DNA of 39,870 bases from Chitinophagaceae bacterium (GTDB lineage: Bacteria > Bacteroidota > Bacteroidia > Chitinophagales > Chitinophagaceae). Made by a program: the position numbers and the translations under genes. The notes under the pieces were generated by a model that searched no databases, was not told the DNA's origin, and was given only the letters and a program-made list of their open reading frames with translations. Position 1 is the stretch's first letter; each line of letters begins with the position of its first letter. Of the stretch, positions 1 to 7,330 are shown in pieces. The DNA lies in contig CANBSW010000021.1 of assembly GCA_947372235.1 (NCBI GenBank), positions 1 to 39,870 of the forward strand, written 5' to 3'.

Positions 1-1256
1 TCATCGCAGATGGCTTTTACAATTTCCGGTTTAACAGAACTGTATAATTTGATCTGTGCAAAGCCATTATTCTTGTACCTATTTACCACTTTCACCGCTT
101 CTTCTTTGGTATCGGCACGAACAATACCCAATGCCATCGGGCCAGACCCATCAATAATACCGGCTTTTAAAATCAGTGGCCCAATACCTTTATGCGAATC
201 GATGGCTTCTTTAATAGCATTGATATAATCGTATTCATTTCCACAATCGCGAACCGTTGTAACACCGGCTGCAAGATAAGCCGGGCCCCACTCTGCCTGT
301 TGAAAATGTGCGTGCATATCCCAAAGACCGGGCAGTATGGTTTTACCTTCTGCATTGATCAAGGTTGCGTTAGCCGGGATCTTTGTATTCTCCCTTTTAC
401 CCAACTTAGTGATGATCCCATTATCAATTAGGATAACTGCATTGTTGATATTCTCCTTTCCTTCAACATCAATTACATTTCCACCAACAATAGCCAATGT
501 TTTATTTTTTCCTCCAGTTAACTTCATAGAACTGCTGAAAAGTTTCATGGCATAACTGGCAGCCTTACTAATGAATTGTGGAAGAAGGGATTCATAGGCT
601 TCTCTCATCATCTCCAGTTTATCGCCTTCGGCATCGTTGGTGATGAGGCAGATAAGATTGCCTTTTTGATCTGTCCATACAATTTCATTACCCCATATCA
701 AGCCGCTGATGATGTATCTGTTCAAAATCAAATCAGTATTCTGAAAACGTACTGTTTCTTTACCATCATTTGTGATATTCACTTCTCCTTTGGGTAACAG
801 GTTAATGGATTTGGGTTTCCCATTTTTCTCCCAATATTGTAATAACACCATCTGCACAGTACCCGGTGAATAGCCTGCTACAGGAAATGAAAAAGGTTTT
901 AGTGCTTGTTTAGTAATCACACTATCTACCCAGCTAACAGACATTGTTTTTTGAATCCGAATGCTATCATTGATGGCCGAAAAACGGGATGTGCTCCCTT
1001 TAATAAAAAGACTCAGAGGTTCATGATTTTCTGTAGTAACCAGGTTCGCTTTTAATGGCACCGGTGATCCGCGATCAGTAAATAAAAAATCTACCTGATA
1101 GGAAAGCTGGTTATCCTTTTTACTGATGCTATATTTTTCCCTGCCAATATTCTGGGCAAATTTGTGAAGGAAGAAACTTCCGCTATCGATGGCAGTTTGT
1201 GAAAAACAAATACTACTGGTGAATAGAAGTTGTGCGGCTAATACTATTTTTTTCAT
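1..1256 (-). CDS. Exported amidohydrolase-family protein (3' end cut by window edge)
   Basis: Not in the ORF track because it runs off the left edge. I translated it by hand from the ATG at 1256: 418 codons stay open to base 1 with no stop. The N-terminus (MKKIVLAAQLLFTSS..CFSQ) looks like a signal peptide, so the protein is probably periplasmic. Residues about 25-245 form an unrecognised beta-rich region. From about 254 an amidohydrolase domain begins (IVGGNVIDVEG, then KTILPGLWDMHAHF). H315 and H317 form the HxH metal site, and K403 in QIKLY is a candidate bridging lysine. This architecture is common for exported imidazolonepropionase-like or prolidase-like amidohydrolases of Bacteroidota; the substrate cannot be told. 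It is separated from the xylan locus by repeats and is probably unrelated to it. Confidence 0.85.
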   Translation of the reverse strand, partial: MKKIVLAAQLLFTSSICFSQTAIDSGSFFLHKFAQNIGREKYSISKKDNQLSYQVDFLFTDRGSPVPLKANLVTTENHEPLSLFIKGSTSRFSAINDSIRIQKTMSVSWVDSVITKQALKPFSFPVAGYSPGTVQMVLLQYWEKNGKPKSINLLPKGEVNITNDGKETVRFQNTDLILNRYIISGLIWGNEIVWTDQKGNLICLITNDAEGDKLEMMREAYESLLPQFISKAASYAMKLFSSSMKLTGGKNKTLAIVGGNVIDVEGKENINNAVILIDNGIITKLGKRENTKIPANATLINAEGKTILPGLWDMHAHFQQAEWGPAYLAAGVTTVRDCGNEYDYINAIKEAIDSHKGIGPLILKAGIIDGSGPMALGIVRADTKEEAVKVVNRYKNNGFAQIKLYSSVKPEIVKAICD

Positions 1257-1614
1257 GGTATTGAATTGGGTACAAACTAATGTTTGATAGATTTATTTTT
1301 TTAGACTAAATATAAGCAATCTCAGATTGAAATATTGTTTCGAATAGAATAAGCTGCTGCACCACCCCGCCCTTCGCTAAGCCGCTGGGGCGCCCCTCCT
1401 CACGGGTGAGGAGAGGAAATTTTATTATTGTGCTTTGGCAGGTATTCTGTTGTAATAAAAATGACGAAGTGTAACTACTTCGTCATTCATTATTCTTTGT
1501 TGATATTCTTCTGTTCAAAAAGGCCTGTTTGATGTTTGATTCTCAGGACTCTGTTTGTTTGTACTTCCTCAAAAGCTTTATCTACACACAGTCTTGCATT
1601 GAAGTGTCGGGGGA
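1257..1614. other. Intergenic region: amidohydrolase promoter side plus repeat copy A
   Basis: This 358-bp gap contains the upstream region of the amidohydrolase (1257-1360, AT-rich, no promoter I can defend) and the first ~150-bp direct repeat with its hairpins (1362-1514). I see no protein-coding ORF of interest in it. Confidence 0.7.
1362..1514. repeat. Direct repeat copy A (partner at 2345-2497), with two hairpins
   Basis: The blocks CCCTTCGCTAAGCCGCTGGG, CCTCCTCACGGGTGAGG, TGTGCTTTGG, TATTCTGTT, ATGACGAAGTGTAACTACTT and GATATTCTTCTGT recur in the same order and orientation at 2345-2497. Inside are a CTCCTCAC/GTGAGGAG hairpin (1396-1413) and a perfect 11-bp stem AATGACGAAGT/ACTTCGTCATT (1460-1470 and 1477-1487, 6-nt loop). 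It lies 3' of the membrane-protein gene and could act as a terminator or an RNA-stabilising element. Confidence 0.85.
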
Positions 1615-2199
1615 TTATTTGTAAAAGATGGGATCAAAAATGGTGTTGTTTGCTTTTTGTAATATTACCAGGAAAAGAAAAGTAAGTATGATTCCAAGCA
1701 GCAATCTTCCGGTAACGGCAATGGTGGGTTTTGCTTTTATTATCCAGATAAAAATACCCGTGATCACTAAGAAAAGAAAGATCCAATCCACTGAATGGCC
1801 ATCATAGCTAAAACCAAGTGCCGCCTGTGATTCCTGAAATTCAGTTTCATCATGTCCGCGGCCCATCATTAGAAAACGGTAGGTATATAAACCCGGACTG
1901 GCCACCGAACCCGCAAGAATGGCAGATGAATACTTTTTTGTTTTTAACAGATAAAAAATGAAAACGATCGCCGCAAATAAGACTGAACCTGCAATTCCTC
2001 CCAGTGATATATATGGCTGCAGGTGAGCTGGTATAGTATCAATCGGATATTCTTTGGCAGGTGTAGGAATTACTTTGTATCCATGAACCCAGGCGGGCAA
2101 ACAATGTCCTATTTCATGTACATATACTGCAATGAGTACTGTGGTAAAATAGATGAGCCAGGTTTTGAGTTCCTGTTTTGAAAAGTATTTGGTAAGCAT
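1615..2199 (-). CDS. Small membrane protein with HEIGH zinc-protease motif (M50-like)
   Basis: The track ORF begins at a TTG (2217). The first ATG is at 2199, giving 194 aa (MLTKYFSKQELKTW..), which I prefer. About four to five hydrophobic segments are visible, one carrying YVHEIGHCLPAW. HExxH on or beside a transmembrane helix near the N-terminus is the hallmark of site-2-protease-like M50 metallopeptidases. A second metal ligand typical of M50 (NPDG or LDG) is not evident; the conserved-looking GRGHDETEF loop may supply one. Its substrate is unknown. The gene is flanked on both sides by copies of one ~150-bp repeat and is not obviously linked to xylan use. Confidence 0.75.
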   Translation of the reverse strand: MLTKYFSKQELKTWLIYFTTVLIAVYVHEIGHCLPAWVHGYKVIPTPAKEYPIDTIPAHLQPYISLGGIAGSVLFAAIVFIFYLLKTKKYSSAILAGSVASPGLYTYRFLMMGRGHDETEFQESQAALGFSYDGHSVDWIFLFLVITGIFIWIIKAKPTIAVTGRLLLGIILTFLFLVILQKANNTIFDPIFYK

Positions 2200-2344
2200 T
2201 AGGGATGTTGAGATCAACTATTTCAAACTACTATTAAATATACGAATACATAGAGCAAACTGTATCGCATTTATAACAGTTGGTTTGGACTTTTGCAATT
2301 ATTAATTGATTTTTTTTAACGTTGCATTATGTGAAACCCATTCA

Positions 2345-2497
2345 TCACCCCACCCTTCGCTAAGCCGCTGGGCACTCCTCCTCACGGGTGAGGGGGAAAT
2401 ATTTTGTGCTGTGCTTTGGTATGTATTCTGTTAAAAATAAAAATGACGAAGTGTAACTACTTCGTCATTCATTATTCATTGTTCGATATTCTTCTGT
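2345..2497. repeat. Direct repeat copy B (partner at 1362-1514)
   Basis: It has the same order of blocks as copy A with scattered substitutions. The 11-bp stem AATGACGAAGT/ACTTCGTCATT is perfectly kept (2442-2452 and 2459-2469), and so is its 6-nt loop GTAACT. Conservation of the hairpin despite divergence around it suggests the stem is the functional part. Confidence 0.85.
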
Positions 2498-2532
2498 CTG
2501 AATGTTCTCTTTCAGACGTTTAATTTTCGGGA

Positions 2533-2670
2533 CGTCATTGCGAGGCACGAAGCAATCTGTGGTTTATACAGACGTGAGAATAAGGTAAAAAAAGACAGTT
2601 CAACATTTCCTTTTATTTTTCGAAGTCCCGGTTTTGCAAGACACAGATTGCTTCGTGCCTCGCAATGACG
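2533..2670. repeat. Inverted-repeat element with perfect 29-bp arms (MITE-like or REP-like)
   Basis: The left arm 2533-2561 begins CGTCATTGCGAGGCACGAAG. The right arm 2642-2670 is its exact reverse complement, and 80 bp lie between them. Short repeats containing GTCATTGCGAGG..GAAGCAATC are, from general knowledge, scattered in many bacterial genomes. No transposase is nearby. Because it ends two bases past the uxuA stop, a transcript would form a long stem there, so it may also end or protect the uxuA message. Confidence 0.85.
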
Positions 2671-2672
2671 GT

Positions 2673-3836
2673 TTACAACGCTCTTTCAATTCCCAATTCC
2701 AATCCTCTTAACTCGGCTAAACCACGCAGTCTTCCGATGGCGGTATAGCCGGGATAAGCTCCTGATTTTTTCAGGTCATCGAGCATCTGGTGGCCATGAT
2801 CGGGGCGCATGGGTATGGAGATATTGCGGCGTTTTTGTACCTGTACAATTTCTTTCACAACTGCATACATATCTACATCACCATCAAGGTGATCGGCTTC
2901 GAAGAAGTTGCCTTCTGCATCGCGTTTGGTACTGCGCAAATGAAGAAAATGGATATAATCGCCGAGGCGTTTTACCATGCCTGGTAAATCATTATCAGGT
3001 CTTACACCAAATGATCCTGTACAAAAACAGAAACCATTGGCAGGAGATGCTACTGCATTGCGCAGATCATTGGCATCCTCTTCTGTACTCATAATACGCG
3101 GCAATCCTAACACAGAGAATGGAGGATCATCAGGGTGGATGGCCATCACCAATCCTAAAGATTCTGCAACGGGTACTACTTCTCTTAAAAAGTAGAATAA
3201 ATGTTCTTTCAGTTTTGCACGGTCTATGCCTTCGTATTTTTTCAGGGCATCAAAAATTTGTTCGGGTGTAAACTGTTCGCGGCTTCCGGGTAACCCAAGT
3301 AAAGTATTTTTACTTAACAAATCTTTCTCTTCCTGCGACATAGAAGCAAATTTCTGTTTGCCTCTTTCTATTTCTTCCGGTGTATAATCTTTTTCGGCAC
3401 CTGGGCGTTTGAGCAAGTGCATATCAAATGCGATGAATGCTGCTTTCTCGAAATAGAGGGCACGGCTGCGGTCGGGCATTTCGAAAGCAATATCGGTTCT
3501 TACCCAGTCCAGTATGGGCATGAAATTATAGGTTACTACTTTTAAGCCGCAGGCAGCTACATTATGAAGACTGATCTTATATTTCTCTATCCACTCCTGA
3601 AAATTGCCATACTGGCGTTTGATGTCTTCATGTACGGGAAGGCTTTCTATCACGGTCCATGTCATGCCGGCCGCTTCTATCAATGCTTTGCGTTCGTTGA
3701 TGGCTTCTACTGTCCATACCTCTCCTACGGGAATCTGGTGCAGGGCCGATACTACGCCTGTGCAGCCCGACTGGCGGATATCCCAAAGATCAACCGGGTC
3801 TTCCGGTCCGTACCAACGCATTGTGTGTTGCATCAT
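2673..3836 (-). CDS. uxuA: D-mannonate dehydratase UxuA
   Basis: Converts D-mannonate to 2-keto-3-deoxy-D-gluconate in hexuronate catabolism; cytoplasmic. The N-terminus [19 protein letters not shown] and [15 protein letters not shown] match the UxuA family, and [18 protein letters not shown] and [16 protein letters not shown] are typical metal and substrate-site segments. The track ORF starts at 3884, but its first 16 residues are encoded largely by an intergenic palindrome. The family normally begins close to (M)RWYGP, so I start at the ATG of [10 protein letters not shown] (3836), about 387 aa; the next ATG (3833) is equally possible. It is the last gene of the minus-strand series. It would use glucuronate released by GH67/GH115, but the isomerase and reductase (uxaC, uxuB) are not in the window. 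Confidence 0.95.
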   Translation of the reverse strand: MMQHTMRWYGPEDPVDLWDIRQSGCTGVVSALHQIPVGEVWTVEAINERKALIEAAGMTWTVIESLPVHEDIKRQYGNFQEWIEKYKISLHNVAACGLKVVTYNFMPILDWVRTDIAFEMPDRSRALYFEKAAFIAFDMHLLKRPGAEKDYTPEEIERGKQKFASMSQEEKDLLSKNTLLGLPGSREQFTPEQIFDALKKYEGIDRAKLKEHLFYFLREVVPVAESLGLVMAIHPDDPPFSVLGLPRIMSTEEDANDLRNAVASPANGFCFCTGSFGVRPDNDLPGMVKRLGDYIHFLHLRSTKRDAEGNFFEADHLDGDVDMYAVVKEIVQVQKRRNISIPMRPDHGHQMLDDLKKSGAYPGYTAIGRLRGLAELRGLELGIERAL

Positions 3837-3855
3837 GGTGTTGTGTTGAATTGTA

Positions 3856-3899
3856 AATGTTGAATTTTGAATGGATTTTCTCATTCAAAATTCAACATT
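3856..3899. repeat. 18-bp perfect inverted repeat built from the TGTTGAAT word
   Basis: The arm AATGTTGAATTTTGAATG (3856-3873) pairs exactly with 3882-3899; the loop is 8 nt. It lies just upstream of the uxuA start and supplies the spurious N-terminal extension of the track ORF. It could be a terminator for read-through from the symporter gene or a 5' leader stem. Confidence 0.85.
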
Positions 3900-3957
3900 C
3901 AACATTTAAAATTTAATTTTTTCTGCGAAATCGATGGCGAAGAAATTTTATGAGGAT

Positions 3958-4008
3958 TTAAAAGTGAATAGTTAAAAATATTGTTCCCAATTAACTATTC
4001 ACTTTTAA
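3958..4008. terminator. Inverted repeat just past the symporter stop
   Basis: 18-bp perfect stem TTAAAAGTGAATAGTTAA (3958-3975) with its complement at 3991-4008; loop 15 nt. It begins 12 bp downstream of the SSS stop codon on the minus strand. It is AT-rich with no clear U-tract, so terminator versus mRNA 3'-end stabiliser is undecided. Confidence 0.6.
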
Positions 4009-4019
4009 CTCCTTACCCT

Positions 4020-5693
4020 CTACCAGAAAATAGTATAGAGTGATGCCAGTATTACGCAAATAATTAAGATCCCTACGGTGAATGCAGGACTGAGTTTGAA
4101 CATGCTTCTGTCTACTTCAAGTCCATTTGGTTTTACACCTCGTTTGTTATCCAGGATACTGATGATCCACATACCAATCATACACAATACGAATACAAAA
4201 CCCATCCTGTCTAAGAAAGGAATTTCGTAAACACCGGAATCATTTTTTGCTGCAAATCCCATGGGTTGCAAAAATGCAAGGTCCATGATCTTTGGAAGGA
4301 ATTTGAAGAAAATAGAAAATACAAATCCACCCACTGTTGCAAACAATGCTGCATTGGAAGTTGTTTTCTTCCAGAAAAAACCGAGTATGAACATGGCGAA
4401 GATACCCGGAGATACAAAGCCTGTATATTCCTGAATAAATTCAAACCCACCTTTTTTATCGATGCCCATAAACGGCGCGATGATCACACCAATGATCAAT
4501 GCCAGCACAACAGCGATCTTTCCTACCCAAACCAATTTCTTTTCGTCGGCCTGTGGATTGATTTTTTTCTGATAAATATCCAATGTGAAGATAGTGGCAA
4601 TACTATTTGCTTTACCTGCCAGCGATGCAACCACAGCTGCAGTTAATGCTGCGAAAGCAAGACCTTTCAAACCTGGTCCTAATAAGTTCAACATGGTTGG
4701 GTAAGCATTATCCTGAACGATCTCACCATTCAACATCATCTCTTCATGAAAACCTCCGTTTTGGTATAAAACATAAGCAGCAATACCTGGCAACACAACG
4801 ATCACTGGCATTAATAATTTTAAGAAGGCAGCAAATAAAATACCACTGCGGGCTGTTTTTAAATCGGCACCCAATGCACGTTGTGTAATGTATTGATTAC
4901 AACCCCAATAATTCAGATTAACGATCCACATACCACCTAACAGAACCGTTAATCCCGGCAGACTAATGAAATTTGGATTATCCTGTTTCAGGATCATGTG
5001 AAAGTGGTCATCCGCTTTACTGGTCAATAATTTCAAACCATCAAATACACCGGCACCGCCAAATTTATCAGACACCATGCTTAATGCGAGATAGGTGGTA
5101 GCCAGTCCGCCAACGATGAGGAAGAACACTTGAATTACATCTGTATATCCAATTACTTTCATTCCACCCAAAGTAATGATCACTGCAAATCCTGCGAGGA
5201 AGATCATACATAAATACAATGGCAACCCTGAAATAGCGTGAATGGCCAGTGCACCGAGGTACAATATGGAGGTAAGATTAACCACCACATATAATAATAA
5301 CCAGAACACAGCCATGATCATAGCAACTGTACTGTTATACCGCTGGTTAAGAAACTGCGGCATGGTATAAATTTTATTCTTCAGGTAAACGGGGATGAAG
5401 AATACAGCAACGATCATCAATGTTGCTGCGGCCATCCACTCGTATGCAGAAATAGCAAGACCCATTTTAAAACCGTTACCACTCATACCGATCATTTGCT
5501 CGGCAGAGATATTGGAAGCGATGAGTGAGGCACCAATGGCCCACCAGGTAAGGGATCCTTCTGCCAAAAAATAATCATGCGAAGCAGTAGTGCTTGCTTT
5601 TTTCTTACGACGATAAACCCAGTATCCGTAGCTGGCTACGATGATAAAGTAAACGAGGAAAACGATGTAATCGGCTGTTTGCAATGATTTCAT
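4020..5693 (-). CDS. Sodium:solute symporter (SSS/SGLT-like sugar transporter)
   Basis: A 557-aa polytopic inner-membrane protein with about 13-14 hydrophobic helices. It begins with ADYIVFLVYFIIVASYGYW and contains SSS-family segments such as SLIASNISAEQMIGMSG (helix 1 unwound region), GGMKVIGYTDVIQVFF and FAALTAAVVASLAGKANS. The length is close to vSGLT (about 540-560 aa). Members take up a sugar or organic acid with Na+. Its position between araA and uxuA suggests L-arabinose, xylose or a hexuronate as cargo; the sequence alone does not decide. The start at the only upstream ATG (5693) gives a normal N-terminus for the family. Confidence 0.92.
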   Translation of the reverse strand: MKSLQTADYIVFLVYFIIVASYGYWVYRRKKKASTTASHDYFLAEGSLTWWAIGASLIASNISAEQMIGMSGNGFKMGLAISAYEWMAAATLMIVAVFFIPVYLKNKIYTMPQFLNQRYNSTVAMIMAVFWLLLYVVVNLTSILYLGALAIHAISGLPLYLCMIFLAGFAVIITLGGMKVIGYTDVIQVFFLIVGGLATTYLALSMVSDKFGGAGVFDGLKLLTSKADDHFHMILKQDNPNFISLPGLTVLLGGMWIVNLNYWGCNQYITQRALGADLKTARSGILFAAFLKLLMPVIVVLPGIAAYVLYQNGGFHEEMMLNGEIVQDNAYPTMLNLLGPGLKGLAFAALTAAVVASLAGKANSIATIFTLDIYQKKINPQADEKKLVWVGKIAVVLALIIGVIIAPFMGIDKKGGFEFIQEYTGFVSPGIFAMFILGFFWKKTTSNAALFATVGGFVFSIFFKFLPKIMDLAFLQPMGFAAKNDSGVYEIPFLDRMGFVFVLCMIGMWIISILDNKRGVKPNGLEVDRSMFKLSPAFTVGILIICVILASLYTIFW

Positions 5694-5759
5694 AATGGCG
5701 GCGTTTGTTTGGGTTGTTTAGGGGATTTGCTTGTAAACTTTTTTTCGTCAGACGTGAGA

Positions 5760-5802
5760 CGTCAGTCGTGAGTATATTTATTTTATTTACTCACCACTGA
5801 CG
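5760..5802. terminator. Imperfect inverted repeat between araA and the symporter gene
   Basis: CGTCAGTCGTGAGTA (5760-5774) pairs with TACTCACCACTGACG (5788-5802) with one mismatch. The related words continue to about 5816, so the element runs over the araA stop codon (5812-5814). It forms a stem in the araA mRNA 3' end. The sequence is built from GTGAGNNGTCAG-like words, similar in style to the palindrome at 9346. Confidence 0.55.
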
Positions 5803-5811
5803 ATTCACTAC

Positions 5812-7305
5812 TCACGATCTATAATACATCTCATTCCATCTCAATTCATTTTTAAATTGTGGAATGGTCGTGTCTTTTCCGATGAGTACCATTTCGATGT
5901 TTGCCATTTCGGCAAAATCGGTGAGGTGTTCGGTGGTTAAGTTTTGACTGTAGCAGCTGTGATGGGCACCTCCTGCCAGGATCCAGGCTGCGCAGCCGGA
6001 GTGCATGTTGGGATATGGTTTCCATAAAACCCTTGCTACGGGTAGTTTTGGCATGGTTTGCATTGGAGCAACGGCGATCACTTCGTTTACTACGAGGCGG
6101 AAACGGTTGCCCATATCAACGATAGAAGCATTTAATGCCGGGCCGGGTGCAGAGTTGAATACCAAACGCACCGGATCTGCTTTACCACCAATACCCAGCG
6201 GATGAATTTCACAACTTGGTTTTCCATCAGCAATACTTTCACAAATTTCAAGCATATGGCTTCCGAGTACCATGCGGTTATCGGGATTGAAATGATAAGT
6301 ATAATCTTCCATAAAACTATTACCGCCTTTCAATCCACTACCCATCACTTTCATGGCGCGAACAAGGGCGGCCGTTTTCCAGTCGCCTTCTCCTCCAAAT
6401 CCGTAACCCTTTGCCATTAAACGTTGTGAGGCAATACCCGGCAATTGTGCCATGCCGTGCAGGTCTTCGAAAGTGTCTGTATATCCCTTAAAATTTCCGG
6501 CTTCTAAAAATGTTTGTAAGCCAATCTCAATTTTTGCGGCTTCTCTCAACGACTGGCGTTGTTCTCCCCCTTTTAATAAAGAAGCTACCAATGCATAACT
6601 GGCTTCATATTCTTCTACCAATAAATCGATCTGTGCATCGGTTGTTTCGTTGATCACTTTTACCAGATCACCCACACCATAGGTATTAACACTATAACCG
6701 AATTTAATTTCAGCTTCCACTTTGTCTCCTTCTGTAACAGCTACATTGCGCATATTATCGCCAATGCGTACAAATTTTGCATTCTGCCAATCATTCCATC
6801 CGGCAGCGGCTCTTGCCCATGCATTGATCTTTCCCAATGATTCAGGATCTTCCCAATAACCTACCACCACTTTTCTGTTGAGGCGCATACGCGTCATGAT
6901 AAAACCAAACTCACGGTCGCCATGGGCGCTCTGGTTCAGATTCATGAAATCCATATCAATGGTAGCCCATGGAATATCGCGGTTAAACTGGGTATGAAAA
7001 TGGAGCATGGGTTTGTTCAGCACTTTCAATCCACCGATCCACATTTTTGCTGGAGAGAACGTATGCATCCATGCGATCACACCGATACAATCCGGTGCTG
7101 CATTGGCTTCCATGCAAACGGCATAAATTTCATCGGCCGATTTTACGGTTGGCTTATATACCACACTAACCGGGATCTCACTCGAATTGTGTAAGGATGC
7201 GGCAATGGTTTGAGAATGCTGTGCCACCTGCTGCAATGTTTCTTCGCCATATAAGTGCTGACTTCCTGTGAGGAACCACACTTCTTTCTTTTTCAAGTCT
7301 ATCAT
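5812..7305 (-). CDS. araA: L-arabinose isomerase AraA
   Basis: Interconverts L-arabinose and L-ribulose (Mn2+-dependent, cytoplasmic). 497 aa, the normal length (about 500). Family landmarks are [16 protein letters not shown] at the N-terminus, [42 protein letters not shown] (first metal-site Glu), FMEDYTYHF (second Glu), [12 protein letters not shown] (His) and [10 protein letters not shown] (His); all four metal ligands are present. It follows the GH127 gene by 25 bp and precedes the symporter, forming an arabinose-centred cluster with araD and araB. Its 3' end overlaps an inverted repeat. Confidence 0.98.
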   Translation of the reverse strand: MIDLKKKEVWFLTGSQHLYGEETLQQVAQHSQTIAASLHNSSEIPVSVVYKPTVKSADEIYAVCMEANAAPDCIGVIAWMHTFSPAKMWIGGLKVLNKPMLHFHTQFNRDIPWATIDMDFMNLNQSAHGDREFGFIMTRMRLNRKVVVGYWEDPESLGKINAWARAAAGWNDWQNAKFVRIGDNMRNVAVTEGDKVEAEIKFGYSVNTYGVGDLVKVINETTDAQIDLLVEEYEASYALVASLLKGGEQRQSLREAAKIEIGLQTFLEAGNFKGYTDTFEDLHGMAQLPGIASQRLMAKGYGFGGEGDWKTAALVRAMKVMGSGLKGGNSFMEDYTYHFNPDNRMVLGSHMLEICESIADGKPSCEIHPLGIGGKADPVRLVFNSAPGPALNASIVDMGNRFRLVVNEVIAVAPMQTMPKLPVARVLWKPYPNMHSGCAAWILAGGAHHSCYSQNLTTEHLTDFAEMANIEMVLIGKDTTIPQFKNELRWNEMYYRS

Positions 7306-7330
7306 ATCAATTCAATTTACAATTGTTCAT

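Larger units (their letters stand above)
2218..2672. other. Intergenic region with direct repeat copy B and a 29-bp inverted repeat
   Basis: This 455-bp gap has no convincing ORF. It contains an AT-rich stretch upstream of the membrane-protein gene, the second copy of the ~150-bp repeat (2345-2497) and a long inverted-repeat element (2533-2670) ending two bases before the uxuA stop codon. Confidence 0.75.

Noticed and set aside
10-797. Plus-strand track ORFs under the amidohydrolase
   Set aside because: They lie antisense to a 418-codon open frame with a clear signal peptide and HxH motif; shadows.
1362-2497. Composite transposon around the membrane-protein gene
   Set aside because: The flanking repeats carry no transposase and have no terminal inverted repeats, so ordinary 3' repeat elements are simpler.
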